Shown here piece after piece: positions 20,610 through 30,106 of a DNA stretch of 64,000 bases (position 1 is its first letter; each line of letters opens with the position of its first letter). The position numbers were made by a program, and so were the translations under genes. This DNA is from Pleomorphomonas sp. T1.2MG-36 (GTDB lineage: Bacteria; Pseudomonadota; Alphaproteobacteria; Rhizobiales; Pleomorphomonadaceae). Below the pieces are notes generated by a model. That model was given only the letters and a program-made list of their open reading frames with translations, made no database searches and was not told the DNA's origin. The stretch is from NCBI RefSeq assembly GCF_950100655.1, contig NZ_CATNLY010000012.1, positions 62,001-126,000 on the forward strand, given 5' to 3'.

Positions 20610-21793
20610 CAGCGATCCACCTCACCAAACACGATGTCGATCGAGCCGAGCACGGCCGACACGTCGGCCAGGAGATGGCCGCGACAGAGAAAATCCATGG
20701 CCTGAAGATGGGCAAACCCGGGGGCGCGGATCTTGACGCGATAGGGCTTGTTGGTGCCGTCCGACACCAGATAGACGCCGAACTCGCCCTTCGGCGCCTC
20801 GACGGCGGTGTAAACCTCGCCCTCCGGCACCCGGAAGCCCTCGGTGTAGAGCTTGAAGTGGTGGATCAGCGCTTCCATCGAACGCTTCATTTCGCCCCGG
20901 CGCGGCGGCGCGAACTTGCCCTGAGGGGTCAGGACAGGGCCCTTCTCCACCTTCAGGAGGGCGATGCACTGCTTCATGATGCGCACCGACTGCCGCATCT
21001 CTTCCATGCGGATGTGGTAGCGGTCGTAGCAGTCGCCGTTCTTGCCGATGGGGATATCGAAGTCGAGCTCGCCGTAAATCTCGTAGGGCTGCGACTTGCG
21101 GAGATCCCAGGCGGCGCCCGAGCCGCGCACCATCACGCCCGAGAAGCCCCACTTCCAGGCATCCTCAAGGCTGACGACGCCAATGTCGACGTTGCGCTGC
21201 TTGAAGATGCGGTTCTCCGACAGGAGCGCGTCGAGATCGTCGACCGTCCCCAGGAAGGGATCACACCACGCTTCGATATCGGACACGAGCTCTTCCGGCA
21301 GGTCCTGATGGACGCCACCCGGACGGAAATAGGCGGCGTGCATGCGCGAACCTGATGCACGCTCGTAGAAGATCATCAGCTTCTCGCGTTCCTCGAAGCC
21401 CCAGAGCGGCGGCGTCAGGGCGCCGACGTCCATCGCCTGGGTCGTGACGTTGAGAAGGTGCGACAGGATGCGGCCGATTTCGCAGTAGAGAACGCGAATG
21501 ATCTGGGCCCGGCGCGGCACGAGAATGCCGGCGAGCCGCTCCACTGCCAGACAATAGGCGTGCTCCTGATTCATCGGGGCGACGTAGTCGAGCCGATCGA
21601 AGTACGGCAGGCCCTGCAAGTAGGTGCGAGCCTCGATCAGCTTCTCGGTACCGCGATGAAGGAGACCGATATGCGGGTCGACGCGCTCGACCACCTCGCC
21701 GTCCAGCTCCAGCACCAGACGCAACACGCCGTGGGCCGCCGGATGCTGCGGGCCGAAGTTGATATTGAAATTTCTGACCTGGGCTTCAGCCAT
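20609..21793 (-). CDS. nuoD: NADH-quinone oxidoreductase subunit D
   Basis: 394 aa, 49-kDa subunit related to the large subunit of NiFe hydrogenases but without the nickel ligands. Recognised by [21 protein letters not shown], which opens the quinone pocket, by [14 protein letters not shown] and by the C-terminal DIVFGEVDR. It shapes the quinone-reduction site with NuoB. NuoC is 12 bases upstream, as a separate gene and not the NuoCD fusion of E. coli. Confidence 0.96.
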   Translation of the reverse strand: MAEAQVRNFNINFGPQHPAAHGVLRLVLELDGEVVERVDPHIGLLHRGTEKLIEARTYLQGLPYFDRLDYVAPMNQEHAYCLAVERLAGILVPRRAQIIRVLYCEIGRILSHLLNVTTQAMDVGALTPPLWGFEEREKLMIFYERASGSRMHAAYFRPGGVHQDLPEELVSDIEAWCDPFLGTVDDLDALLSENRIFKQRNVDIGVVSLEDAWKWGFSGVMVRGSGAAWDLRKSQPYEIYGELDFDIPIGKNGDCYDRYHIRMEEMRQSVRIMKQCIALLKVEKGPVLTPQGKFAPPRRGEMKRSMEALIHHFKLYTEGFRVPEGEVYTAVEAPKGEFGVYLVSDGTNKPYRVKIRAPGFAHLQAMDFLCRGHLLADVSAVLGSIDIVFGEVDR

Positions 21794-21805
21794 CGATCGC
21801 GCGCC

Positions 21806-22423
21806 TCAGTTCGTCCTGACCTTCTCGTCGCCCGGCAGCACGTAGGTCGTGCCTTCCCAGGGTGACAGGAAGTCGAAATTGCGGAATTCCTGGTTGAGCC
21901 GGACCGGCTCGTAGACGACGCGCTTCTGGGCATCGTCGTAGCGGACCTCGACATAGCCGGTCATCGGGAAGTCCTTGCGGAGCGGATGCCCGTCGAAACC
22001 GTAGTCGGTCAGAAGGCGCCGCAATTCCGGATGATCGGAAAACAAGATGCCGAGGAGGTCGTATGCCTCGCGCTCGAACCACAGGGCGCCCGGAAACACC
22101 GACGTGATCGAGGGCACCGGCGTCACTTCGTCGGTGGTCACCTTCAGTCGAAGGCGAGCGTTCCGGGTCGGCGACAGCAGGTGGTAGACCACGTCGAAGC
22201 GATCGGTACGCTCCGGATAATCGACGCCGCAGATGTCGACGATATTGACGAAGCCGAGATCCGGCGCGTCACGCAGCCGTGTCACGACCTCGACAATGCG
22301 CTCGCGCTGCACAACGGCCGTTACCTCGCCATAGGCGACGTTGACCGACAGCGCATCGGTCCCAAGGGCGTTGCCAACGGCCAGCGCCAGTTCGCCGATC
22401 AGATCGTTCGGGGCTTCGCTCAT
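21806..22423 (-). CDS. nuoC: NADH-quinone oxidoreductase subunit C
   Basis: 205 aa, 30-kDa subunit. The family signature region [20 protein letters not shown] and the following [19 protein letters not shown] are intact. It is a structural part of the peripheral arm beside NuoD. It starts 23 bases after the nuoB stop. Confidence 0.96.
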   Translation of the reverse strand: MSEAPNDLIGELALAVGNALGTDALSVNVAYGEVTAVVQRERIVEVVTRLRDAPDLGFVNIVDICGVDYPERTDRFDVVYHLLSPTRNARLRLKVTTDEVTPVPSITSVFPGALWFEREAYDLLGILFSDHPELRRLLTDYGFDGHPLRKDFPMTGYVEVRYDDAQKRVVYEPVRLNQEFRNFDFLSPWEGTTYVLPGDEKVRTN

Positions 22424-22446
22424 GTTTCACCCAGCCTCGTTGTCGC

Positions 22447-23025
22447 TCAGCGCTCGATGGTTCCGGTGCGCCGGATCTTCTTCTGAAGCAGCAGCACACC
22501 GTAGAGCAGAGCCTCGGCGGTCGGCGGACAGCCAGGCACGTAGATGTCGACCGGCACGACGCGGTCGCAGCCGCGCACTACCGAATAGGAATAGTGGTAA
22601 TAGCCGCCGCCATTGGCGCAGGAGCCCATGGAAATGACGTAGCGCGGCTCCGGCATCTGATCGTAGACCTTGCGGAGCGCCGGAGCCATCTTGTTGGTCA
22701 GCGTCCCGGCAACGATCATCACGTCCGACTGGCGCGGCGAACCGCGCGGCGCGAAGCCGAAGCGCTCGACGTCGTAGCGCGGCATCGACACCTGCATCAT
22801 CTCGACGGCGCAACAGGCAAGACCGAAGGTCATCCACATCAGCGAGCCGGTGCGCGCCCAGTGGATCAGCTCTTCGGTGGAGGTGACGAGCCAGCCCTTG
22901 TCGGCCAGTTCGTCGTTGATGCCAGTGAAGAAACCGTCATCGGCGCCGATCGGCTTGCCGGTACGGGGATCGATGATGCCCTTGGGGGCGGGCGACACCA
23001 GCGTTTCTCTCGGGCTCAGTCCCAT
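22447..23025 (-). CDS. nuoB: NADH-quinone oxidoreductase subunit B (cluster N2)
   Basis: 192 aa from the ATG at 23025 ([10 protein letters not shown]). The frame is open 21 bases further, but that extension lies inside nuoA. Ligands of the terminal N2 4Fe-4S cluster are visible: the tandem cysteines in [10 protein letters not shown], a Cys in [15 protein letters not shown], and one in [12 protein letters not shown]. It donates electrons to quinone. The start overlaps the nuoA end by 10 bases. Confidence 0.95.
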   Translation of the reverse strand: MGLSPRETLVSPAPKGIIDPRTGKPIGADDGFFTGINDELADKGWLVTSTEELIHWARTGSLMWMTFGLACCAVEMMQVSMPRYDVERFGFAPRGSPRQSDVMIVAGTLTNKMAPALRKVYDQMPEPRYVISMGSCANGGGYYHYSYSVVRGCDRVVPVDIYVPGCPPTAEALLYGVLLLQKKIRRTGTIER

Positions 23026-23381
23026 TCCAGCGCCCCCTTCTTCCACTCATAGGCAAAGCCGATGGTCAGCACCCCGAGGAAGGCCATCATCGACCAGAAG
23101 CCGAACAGCCCGACGTCCTTGAAGGCAACAGCCCAGGGGAACAGGAAGGCAACTTCCAGATCGAAAATGACGAAGAGGATCGACACCAGGTAGAAACGAA
23201 CGTCGAACTTCATGCGGGCGTCATCGAAGGCGTTGAAGCCGCACTCGTAGGCCGACAGCTTTTCCGGATCGGGATTCTTGAAAGCCAGCAGGAATGGCGA
23301 GACCAGAAGCGCCAGACCGATGGCCAACGCCACACCGAGAAAAATGATCACCGGCAGGTAGTCCCGAAGGAGTTCGTCCAT
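23016..23381 (-). CDS. nuoA: NADH-quinone oxidoreductase subunit A
   Basis: 121 aa with three membrane segments, first gene of the nuo operon. The start at 23381 ([10 protein letters not shown]) is preferred over an in-frame ATG 117 bases upstream because the extension is hydrophilic and unlike the family. The conserved loop [20 protein letters not shown] is intact. The nuo promoter should lie in 23382-23560. Confidence 0.95.
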   Translation of the reverse strand: MDELLRDYLPVIIFLGVALAIGLALLVSPFLLAFKNPDPEKLSAYECGFNAFDDARMKFDVRFYLVSILFVIFDLEVAFLFPWAVAFKDVGLFGFWSMMAFLGVLTIGFAYEWKKGALEWD

Positions 23382-23482
23382 TGTGACCTCATTGGTTCGG
23401 ACGCAACCCATTTGCGCATCGCAACAATTTGGTGAGGAGTCGCGTGGGGTCGCCGAATTGCTTGTCGCACGGTTAGCGGATA

Positions 23483-23512
23483 GACCTTCACTTCGCAAGG
23501 GCGTCGAAGGTC
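23483..23512. other. Inverted repeat upstream of nuoA
   Basis: GACCTTC (23483-23489) and GAAGGTC (23506-23512) are separated by 16 bases, about 100 bases upstream of the nuoA start. It could be an operator or a leader hairpin. No known regulator consensus is recognised, and no clear nuo promoter could be picked by eye. Confidence 0.35.
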
Positions 23513-23564
23513 CGTTTCTAAGGTTTATTACGCTCAGGGGTACCCCGGAGACAATCCGTGAAAC

Positions 23565-23592
23565 TTGACTAAAAGACGCTTGTTTTTATCCC
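23565..23592 (+). promoter_or_regulatory. Possible sigma70-type promoter for the threonine ammonia-lyase gene
   Basis: TTGACT (23565-23570) and TATCCC (23587-23592) are separated by 16 bases, ending about 58 bases upstream of the ATG at 23651. The -35 is good and the -10 is weak. This is pattern matching only. Confidence 0.35.
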
Positions 23593-23650
23593 GACATTCC
23601 ACCACTCCTCATCGCCACGCGCATCGAGGGGAAAAAGCGTTTGAAAACAA

Positions 23651-24877
23651 ATGGTCGACATCGATAAGCCGATCACGATCGACGGCATCCGCGCCGCCCG
23701 GGATGCCATTTCAGGTCAGGTGATGCATACCCCTTTCCTGCCGGCGCCTCGCCTCGGTCGGCTGACCGGAGCGGAGGTGTTCGTCAAGTACGAGAACCTT
23801 CAGGTGACCTCGGCATTCAAGGAAAGGGGAGCGCTGAACCGGCTCCTGGCACTCTCGACCGACGAGCGGCGGCGCGGGGTGATTGCCATGTCGGCCGGCA
23901 ACCACGCCCAGGCGGTCGCCTATCATGCGGTTCGGCTCGGCATCGAGGCGACCATCGTCATGCCGGTGACCACGCCGCACGTGAAGGTGTCGGCGACGGC
24001 GGGCTATGGCGCCCGCGTCTTGCTCGAAGGCGAGACTGTCGCCGAGGCCGCGGTGGCCGCCGAACGCGTTGGCGCGAACGAGAATCTCGTCTTCATCCAC
24101 CCCTACGACGACGCTCACGTGATCGCCGGCCAGGGCACGCTGGCGCTCGAAATGCTTGAGGAGAGGCCGGACCTCGATGTGATTGCCGTCCCGGTCGGGG
24201 GCGGCGGCCTCATCGCCGGCATGGCAACCGCGGCCAAAGCGTTCAAACCCGATATTCGCATGATTGGCGTCGAAACGCGCATGTATCCGTCCATGTGGGC
24301 GGCGCTGAAGGGTATCGACGCCATGGCCGGCGGGGCGACGCTGGCCGAGGGCATCGCCGTCAAGGTGGCCGGGAGCAAGACGCTGCCGATCGTGCGCGAC
24401 CTCGTCGATACCATCGTGCTCGTCGACGAGAGCCATCTCGAACGGGCGGTCAACGCCTATCTCACGCTGCAAAAGACCATGGCCGAGGGTGCCGGCGCAG
24501 CGGGCCTCGCGGCAATGTTCGCCGAGCCGGACCTATTTCGCGGCAGGAAGGTCGGGTTGGTGCTGTCGGGCGGCAACATCGATCCGCGCATTCTCGCCTC
24601 GATCATGATGCGGGAGCTGGCTCGCGAGGAGAAGATCGTCGCCATCCGCCTCGCCATACCGGACCGCCCCGGCACGCTTGGCGCCATCACCACCTTGATC
24701 GGCGATGCCGGCGGCAACATCCTGGAGGTATCGCACCGCCGGACGGTGCTTGAGATCCCCGCCAAGGGCGCGTCGCTCGACATCACGCTCGAAGCGCGCG
24801 ACGGCCATCATGCCGAGGAGATCATCGCCGCCCTCAGGGCCAAGGGCTATGGCGTGGAACGAAAATCGGCGGAATAG
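23651..24877 (+). CDS. ilvA: Threonine ammonia-lyase (threonine dehydratase) with ACT domain
   Basis: 408 aa. This PLP enzyme converts threonine to 2-oxobutanoate and ammonia, the entry to isoleucine synthesis or a step in threonine catabolism. The PLP lysine sits in SAFKERGA (about residue 59); the phosphate-binding glycine loop is PVGGGGLIAG and the cofactor-ring serine lies in LSGGNID. A C-terminal ACT-type domain (from about residue 325, VAIRLAIPDRPGTLG) implies amino-acid feedback. The single short ACT domain is closer to the catabolic/short biosynthetic type than to E. coli IlvA. Divergent from nuoA. Confidence 0.9.
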   Translation: MVDIDKPITIDGIRAARDAISGQVMHTPFLPAPRLGRLTGAEVFVKYENLQVTSAFKERGALNRLLALSTDERRRGVIAMSAGNHAQAVAYHAVRLGIEATIVMPVTTPHVKVSATAGYGARVLLEGETVAEAAVAAERVGANENLVFIHPYDDAHVIAGQGTLALEMLEERPDLDVIAVPVGGGGLIAGMATAAKAFKPDIRMIGVETRMYPSMWAALKGIDAMAGGATLAEGIAVKVAGSKTLPIVRDLVDTIVLVDESHLERAVNAYLTLQKTMAEGAGAAGLAAMFAEPDLFRGRKVGLVLSGGNIDPRILASIMMRELAREEKIVAIRLAIPDRPGTLGAITTLIGDAGGNILEVSHRRTVLEIPAKGASLDITLEARDGHHAEEIIAALRAKGYGVERKSAE

Positions 24878-24913
24878 ACGGCCATTCGCGTTGGCGGCGG
24901 ATTGAAGTCGCGG

Positions 24914-24933
24914 GCCGCATTCCCATATGCGGC
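24914..24933. other. Small stem-loop between ilvA and the RDD gene
   Basis: GCCGCAT (24914-24920) and ATGCGGC (24927-24933) flank a 6-base loop. It lies 37 bases after the ilvA stop without a T-run, so it is a weak terminator candidate or an element in the leader of the next gene. Confidence 0.35.
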
Positions 24934-24956
24934 TCATTGTTGCCCAGGAGACTTCC

Positions 24957-25430
24957 ATGTCCAACCGGACCTATGACGCCGCCGACTACATCATCGACGA
25001 AGGCCGGCCCGGCCCCGGCGCCGTCAGCGGTATCCGCACGCGCCGTGTCATCGCCTTCCTGATCGATGCGGTCATCATCGCCGTGCTTACGTTCGCGGTC
25101 GGCGTGGTGGTGTTCTTCCTCGGCATCGTGACACTCGGCCTCGGCTGGCTGCTCTACCCGATCCTCTGGCCGGCGGTGGCGCTGGTCTACTGCGCCTTCT
25201 CGCTCGGCGGACCCAACTCCGCGACGGTAGGCATGCGGACCCAGGGCATCGAAGCCCGCTTCATGGACGGCAGCCGTCTCAATCCCGGCATTGCCGCCAT
25301 CCACGCCGTGCTGTTCTACTTCTCGGTATCGGTCCTGACCCCGCTCGTGCTGCTGGTGTCGCTGTTCACCGAAAGCAAGCGCCTGCTGCACGACATCGTG
25401 CTCGGCGTCGTCTTCGTCAATCGCTATTGA
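24957..25430 (+). CDS. RDD family membrane protein
   Basis: 157 aa. The start at 24957 (MSNRTYDAADYI) is favoured by AGGAG seven bases upstream; the frame is open 30 bases earlier. The RDD pattern is visible as RTRRVIAFLIDAVII, where Arg and Asp flank the first membrane helix. There are three hydrophobic segments (about 28-70 as a pair and 100-130) and the closing LLHDIVLGVVFV. RDD proteins are poorly defined; some act in ion or osmotic homeostasis. No function is proposed here. Confidence 0.8.
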   Translation: MSNRTYDAADYIIDEGRPGPGAVSGIRTRRVIAFLIDAVIIAVLTFAVGVVVFFLGIVTLGLGWLLYPILWPAVALVYCAFSLGGPNSATVGMRTQGIEARFMDGSRLNPGIAAIHAVLFYFSVSVLTPLVLLVSLFTESKRLLHDIVLGVVFVNRY

Positions 25431-25587
25431 TGATCGGTCTCAAGCGCCGGCGGGCCTCCGGCCCCTAGGCTTCCGCTCCGCTTCCCGTCTTTCGAGGTGT
25501 CGTCCCGAAAGACTGGTTGCGCGCGGCGGCGCTTGGCGCCGGTAGCCGCTTTGCGGCGGCGAGCATGCCAGGGCAACCACTTCCGTT

Positions 25588-25629
25588 GATCTTGGTATCT
25601 CGCCACAGCCGGCGAAAGATGCCAAGATC
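25588..25629. other. Long stem-loop upstream of bpt
   Basis: A 42-base interrupted palindrome. GATCTTGG (25588-25595) pairs with CCAAGATC (25622-25629), ATCT (25597-25600) with AGAT (25617-25620), and CGCC (25601-25604) with GGCG (25611-25614), around a 6-base loop with a T/G mismatch and an AA bulge. It ends 26 bases before the bpt ATG and would be a 16-bp stem in a leader RNA. The rest of 25431-25655 shows only GC-rich sequence with small repeats. Confidence 0.55.
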
Positions 25630-25655
25630 GCCGAAGCAGACCGACGCAAGAACCG

Positions 25656-26429
25656 ATGACGCAACACCCGACCGACGCGCCTCAATTCTTTCTGACTGCG
25701 CCGTCCGCCTGTCCCTATCTGCCGGGCAAGACGGAACGGAAGGTGTTTACCCATATGGTGGGCGAGCGTGCGGCGGCGATGAACTCCATCCTGAGCCATG
25801 GCGGGTTCCGCCGCAGCCAGAATATCGCCTATCGGCCGGCCTGCGAGGAGTGCCGCTCCTGCGTGTCGGTGCGCGTGCGCGTCGACGACTTTCGCCCCGA
25901 CAAGAGCCAGCGGCGCAACTACACGCGCAACAGCCGCCTGGTCGGCGCCGAACTGCCGCCGGCGGCGACCGGCGAGCAATACTCGCTTTTCCGTTCCTAT
26001 CTCGATGAGCGCCATGCCGACGGCGGCATGGTGGACATGACGGTGGGCGACTATGCCGCCATGGTGGAAGAGACGCACGTATCGACCATGATGATCGAGT
26101 ACCGTCGGCGCGGCATCAACACCTTCCTGAGCGGCATGGGCGACGGGCCGCTGATCGGCGCCGCGCTGACCGACGTCCTGATCGACGGCCTGTCCATGGT
26201 CTATTCATTCTACGAGCCGGACATGCAAAGCGATGGGCTCGGCACATTCATGATTCTCGATCACATTGAACGAGCGCGGCGGCGGGGCCTGCCCTATCTC
26301 TACCTGGGTTACTGGGTGCAAGGCTCGCGCAAGATGGACTATAAGCGTCGCTACAAACCTCTTGAGTATCTGACCTCCAGCGGTTGGGCGATTCTGCCCG
26401 ACGAGCCGGTGGAGGCGGAGTTCGCGTAA
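25656..26429 (+). CDS. bpt: Aspartate/glutamate leucyltransferase (Bpt, ATE family)
   Basis: 257 aa. It transfers leucine from Leu-tRNA to proteins with N-terminal Asp or Glu, marking them for ClpS/ClpAP degradation in the bacterial N-degron pathway. The ATE N-domain Cys set is visible, CPYLPGK at about residue 19 and CEECRSC at about residue 63. The C-domain has [20 protein letters not shown] and [18 protein letters not shown]. Length and motifs fit the bacterial transferase. A strong stem-loop lies directly upstream. Confidence 0.93.
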   Translation: MTQHPTDAPQFFLTAPSACPYLPGKTERKVFTHMVGERAAAMNSILSHGGFRRSQNIAYRPACEECRSCVSVRVRVDDFRPDKSQRRNYTRNSRLVGAELPPAATGEQYSLFRSYLDERHADGGMVDMTVGDYAAMVEETHVSTMMIEYRRRGINTFLSGMGDGPLIGAALTDVLIDGLSMVYSFYEPDMQSDGLGTFMILDHIERARRRGLPYLYLGYWVQGSRKMDYKRRYKPLEYLTSSGWAILPDEPVEAEFA

Positions 26430-26590
26430 AGGGTTCCACCCGTTGCCCGAAGCGAAGACCGCCGGTTTGGGGCGGCGCTCGCCCGGCATGTGTTTTCGCC
26501 TCCTACGTTCGCCGGAGAGCGTGCGTTTCGGGTGAGTGCGCGCAATTCTTCGGCCGGTGTTCGACCGACAGTCCCCATGGAGACGCCCCA

Positions 26591-27622
26591 GTGACCGGCA
26601 GCATTCTCGACACCATCGGCAACACGCCGCTGATCCGTCTTCGCCGTGCTTCCGAGATGACGGGCTGCGAGATTCTCGGCAAGGCGGAGTTCATGAATCC
26701 CGGCCAATCGGTCAAAGACCGGGCCGCCCTCTATATCGTTCGCGACGCCCTGAAGACCGGCCGCCTGCAACCGGGCGGCACCGTCGTCGAGGGAACCGCC
26801 GGCAACACCGGCATCGGCCTGGCCTTGGTCGGCAGCGCCCTCGGCCTCAAGACGGTGATCGTCATTCCGGATACGCAGTCGCAGGAGAAGAAGGATTACC
26901 TTCGCATGGTCGGCGCCGAGTTGGTGGAAGTGCCGGCCGTTCCCTATCGCAATCCAAACAACTACGTGAAGCTTTCCGGCCGCCTCGCCGACCAGCTTGC
27001 GAAGACCGAGCCGCATGGCGCGATCTGGGCCAACCAGTTCGACAATGTCGCCAACAGGCAGGCCCACATCGAAACCACGGCGCGTGAGATCTTCCAGCAA
27101 ACCGACGGCAAGATCGACGGATTCATCTGCGCCGTCGGCTCGGGCGGCACCCTGGCGGGGGTCGGCATCGGCCTCAAGGAGCTGCGGCCCGGCGTGAAGA
27201 TCGGCCTGGCCGACCCGCACGGAGCGGCGCTGCATTCGTGGTATACGGCCGGCGTGCTGAAAGCCGAGGGATCATCGATCACGGAAGGCATCGGTCAGGG
27301 CCGCATCACCGCCAACCTCGAGGGTGCCCCCGTCGATTTCTCCTACCGCATCGGGGACGAAACCGCGCTTGGCGTGTTGTTCGATCTCGTGGAGCATGAG
27401 GGCCTCTTCCTTGGCGGCTCCTCGGGCATCAACGTTGCCGGCACCATGGCTCTGGCGCGCGAGCTCGGCCCGGGACACACCATCGTCACCGTGCTTTGCG
27501 ACGGTGGCGCACGTTACGCGTCGAAGCTCTACAACCCGGCATTCCTGCGGAGCAAAAACCTGACGGTACCCAAGTGGCTCGATGCTCCCAGGAAGTTCAG
27601 GCCGCCGTTCGAGGCGGCGTGA
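26591..27622 (+). CDS. cysK: Cysteine synthase A-type PLP enzyme
   Basis: 343 aa from a GTG at 26591 with GGAG seven bases before it; the frame is open further upstream but without family character. The family makes cysteine from O-acetylserine and sulfide. Visible: DTIGNTPLIRL at the N-terminus, the PLP lysine in NPGQSVKDRAA, the substrate loop EGTAGNTGIGLA, and GSGGTLAGVG for the phosphate. A C-terminal Tyr/Trp-containing tail (PKWLDAPRKF) is longer than in E. coli CysK. It lies 13 bases before alaX and close to a sulfurtransferase gene, suggesting a sulfur amino-acid cluster. Confidence 0.9.
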   Translation: MTGSILDTIGNTPLIRLRRASEMTGCEILGKAEFMNPGQSVKDRAALYIVRDALKTGRLQPGGTVVEGTAGNTGIGLALVGSALGLKTVIVIPDTQSQEKKDYLRMVGAELVEVPAVPYRNPNNYVKLSGRLADQLAKTEPHGAIWANQFDNVANRQAHIETTAREIFQQTDGKIDGFICAVGSGGTLAGVGIGLKELRPGVKIGLADPHGAALHSWYTAGVLKAEGSSITEGIGQGRITANLEGAPVDFSYRIGDETALGVLFDLVEHEGLFLGGSSGINVAGTMALARELGPGHTIVTVLCDGGARYASKLYNPAFLRSKNLTVPKWLDAPRKFRPPFEAA

Positions 27623-27635
27623 CGGAGGATAAGCA

Positions 27636-28370
27636 ATGACCGAGGCCCTGTACCTCGAAAACCCCTATCTGGAACTCGCCGAGGCCACGGTGACCGCCGT
27701 CGGCACGGATGGAGGTCTCTACGTCGACCGTTCGATATTCTACCCGCAAGGCGGCGGCCAACCCGGCGATCGCGGGTCGATCGAATGGGGAACCGGCTTC
27801 AGAACCAGCATCAAGAATGCTGTCTATAGTCCTGACAGGTCTTCGATTGTTCTCATTCCGGACGAGGGACAGGAGCTGCCCCAGCTCGGCCAGACAATCA
27901 TTCAGCACGTCGATTGGGCACGCCGCCACGCCCTGATGCGGATGCATACGGCGATGCACCTTCTTTCGGTGGTGCTGCCCTATCCCGTGACCGGAGGACA
28001 GGTCGGCACCGAGGAAGGTCGACTCGATTTCGATCTTCCGGAAGGCGAGACGGTGGAAAAGGTCTCCGCCACCAACGCCCTCAACGCTCTGATCCAGGCC
28101 GATCACGCCGTCATCACCGAATGGATCACCGACGACGAATTGGCGGCCAATCCGGCCCTCGTCAAAACGATGAAGGTGAAGCCGCCAACGGGCGCGGGCC
28201 GAGTGCGTCTCGTCCGCATCGGGACCGACATCGACCTGCAGCCTTGCGGGGGAACGCACGTCAAATCGACGGGCGAGATCGGCGAGATGCACATCGCAAA
28301 GATCGAGAGCAAGGGCCGCATCAACCGCCGCGTTCGCCTGCACTTCGGCCCACCAGCAGACGCCGCTTAA
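27636..28370 (+). CDS. Alanyl-tRNA editing protein AlaX
   Basis: 244 aa, a free-standing homologue of the AlaRS editing domain that hydrolyses Ser-tRNA(Ala) or Gly-tRNA(Ala). The zinc ligands are intact: HTAMH (about residue 105) and CGGTH (about residue 205). The GGG-rich motif FYPQGGGQPGD near residue 45 is the family N-terminal signature. It is cotranscribed with the cysteine synthase gene (13 bases upstream) and the sulfurtransferase gene (20 bases downstream), a grouping often seen in rhizobial relatives. Confidence 0.9.
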   Translation: MTEALYLENPYLELAEATVTAVGTDGGLYVDRSIFYPQGGGQPGDRGSIEWGTGFRTSIKNAVYSPDRSSIVLIPDEGQELPQLGQTIIQHVDWARRHALMRMHTAMHLLSVVLPYPVTGGQVGTEEGRLDFDLPEGETVEKVSATNALNALIQADHAVITEWITDDELAANPALVKTMKVKPPTGAGRVRLVRIGTDIDLQPCGGTHVKSTGEIGEMHIAKIESKGRINRRVRLHFGPPADAA

Positions 28371-28390
28371 GCCAACTTCCGGAGGCCTTG

Positions 28391-29221
28391 ATGCCCGTGC
28401 ATCCCGATCGTCATTTCGTCACCCCCGACTGGCTCCTGCGCCACATAGACGACCCCGACGTGGTCGTCGTCGACGGCTCCTGGCATATGCCGGCGGCCGG
28501 CCGCAGCGGCCGGTCCGAGTATCTCGCGAGCCACATTCCGGGAGCGGTGTTCTTCGACCTCGACGCCGTAACCGATACCACGTCGCCCCTGCCCCACATG
28601 CTGCCGACGCCCGATGCCTTTGCCGCCGCCGTCGGCGCGCTCGGTATCGGAGACACCCAGACCATCGTCGTCTACGACAGCGTCGGCCTGTTCTCGGCGG
28701 CGCGTGTCTGGTGGAGCTTCCGGATCATGGGCGCACGGGACGTCGTGTTGCTCGATGGCGGCCTCCCCGCCTGGGTCGCCGCCGAGCTTCCACTCGAAGC
28801 CGGCGAAACGCCCAGGGCGCCGGCAACCTTCAAACCGCACTTCGACCCGGCAGCGGTTCGAAGCTTCGACGAGGTGAAGGCCGCGCTCGGCGGCAACGTC
28901 CAGATTGTCGACGCCCGTTCGGCCGGCCGCTTTCATGGACGCGACCCCGAACCGCGCGCCGGCCTCCGGTCCGGTCACATGCCCGGCGCCATCAATCTGC
29001 CGTTCGGCGAGGCGATCGAAGGTGGTCGGTTGAAGTCAGCCAACGATCTCCGGGCCTTGTTCGCGGCGCGCGGCATCGACCCAAACAAGCCGGTCATCGC
29101 CAGCTGCGGCTCGGGCGTGTCGGCAGCAGTCATCGCGCTCGCCCTCGACGTGCTCGGGGCGCGAGAGGTCGCAATCTATGATGGCTCCTGGACCGAGTGG
29201 GGTGGCCGCTCCGATGCCTAG
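28391..29221 (+). CDS. sseA: 3-Mercaptopyruvate/thiosulfate sulfurtransferase
   Basis: 276 aa, two rhodanese domains. The first (about 1-135) is inactive, as usual; the second holds the catalytic loop CGSGVSAA. That loop is close to the CGSGVTA type of mercaptopyruvate sulfurtransferases, unlike the CRKGVT loop of thiosulfate enzymes. It moves sulfur from 3-mercaptopyruvate to thiophilic acceptors. The start at 28391 has GGAGG upstream; the open frame upstream of it lies inside alaX. Its stop overlaps the convergent DUF502 gene by four bases. Confidence 0.9.
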   Translation: MPVHPDRHFVTPDWLLRHIDDPDVVVVDGSWHMPAAGRSGRSEYLASHIPGAVFFDLDAVTDTTSPLPHMLPTPDAFAAAVGALGIGDTQTIVVYDSVGLFSAARVWWSFRIMGARDVVLLDGGLPAWVAAELPLEAGETPRAPATFKPHFDPAAVRSFDEVKAALGGNVQIVDARSAGRFHGRDPEPRAGLRSGHMPGAINLPFGEAIEGGRLKSANDLRALFAARGIDPNKPVIASCGSGVSAAVIALALDVLGAREVAIYDGSWTEWGGRSDA

Positions 29222-29892
29222 GTGGTGACCGACTGACGGGGACCGCCCCTCGACAGGGTGTGGATGAGGCTTTCGGCCGCATCGGCCGACTGTGCCGTGA
29301 CGAGACCGAAGGAAATGACGAACTTGGCGGCATCCTCGACCGTCATGTCGAGAATGACCACATCCTCGCGCGGGATGAACACGAGGTATCCGCCGGTCGG
29401 GTTGGGCGTCGTCGGCACGTAGACCGTAAGCATGTCGTCGCCGCCCTCCAGCCGGTCGGCGACCTCGCCGCGCGTCGTGCCGGCCACGAAGCCTATGGTC
29501 CAGATACCGGGATGCGGAAAGCGGACCAGTGCCGCCTGCTTGAAGGCGTTACCCTTGTCGGCGAGCACCGAGGAGAAGATCTGCTTCAACCCCTTGTAGA
29601 GGTTGCGCACCAGCGGCATGCGATCCACGAGCTCCTCCGAATAGGAGAAGATCGAGGCGCCGACGATATTGGCCGTCAGAAAACCGATGAGCGTGATGAC
29701 GATGAGGGCGACCACCAGGCCATAGCCCGGAACGCGAAATGGCAGATAGGTGTCAGGGTTGTAGGCGAGCGGCAAATAGGGCTTCACCCAGCTGTCGATC
29801 CACGACACCATCGACCAGGTGATGTAGATGGTGATGCCGGCCGGCCCGGCCACCAGCAATCCGGTCAGGAAATAGTTCCTAAGTTTCGTCAC
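29218..29892 (-). CDS. DUF502 family membrane protein
   Basis: 224 aa with a GTG start at 29892 behind AGGGGG. It has two N-terminal membrane segments (about 6-28 and 55-78) and a cytoplasmic C-terminal part with VYVPTTPNPTGGYLVFIPR, the typical DUF502 signature. The function of the family is not established; related plant proteins are called COV-like. It is convergent with sseA and divergent from the SPOR-like gene. Confidence 0.85.
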   Translation of the reverse strand: MTKLRNYFLTGLLVAGPAGITIYITWSMVSWIDSWVKPYLPLAYNPDTYLPFRVPGYGLVVALIVITLIGFLTANIVGASIFSYSEELVDRMPLVRNLYKGLKQIFSSVLADKGNAFKQAALVRFPHPGIWTIGFVAGTTRGEVADRLEGGDDMLTVYVPTTPNPTGGYLVFIPREDVVILDMTVEDAAKFVISFGLVTAQSADAAESLIHTLSRGGPRQSVTT

Positions 29893-30106
29893 GCCCCCTG
29901 TCCTTCCGATTCATCGTCCTGTCACACCATATTGCCCATCCATGGGGAACAAGTGAAGTTTTCGCTGTCGCCGGGCTAGCCTTGCCAGGCCCTGAATGAC
30001 GCAATCGTGAAACACTCGTGGGTAAGCACGACAACCGGGGCCGGCAGCGACTCATTGCCCTTGAGTGAATCGGCTTCCTCATCCTTTATGAAAGAGACTG
30101 GCCGAA

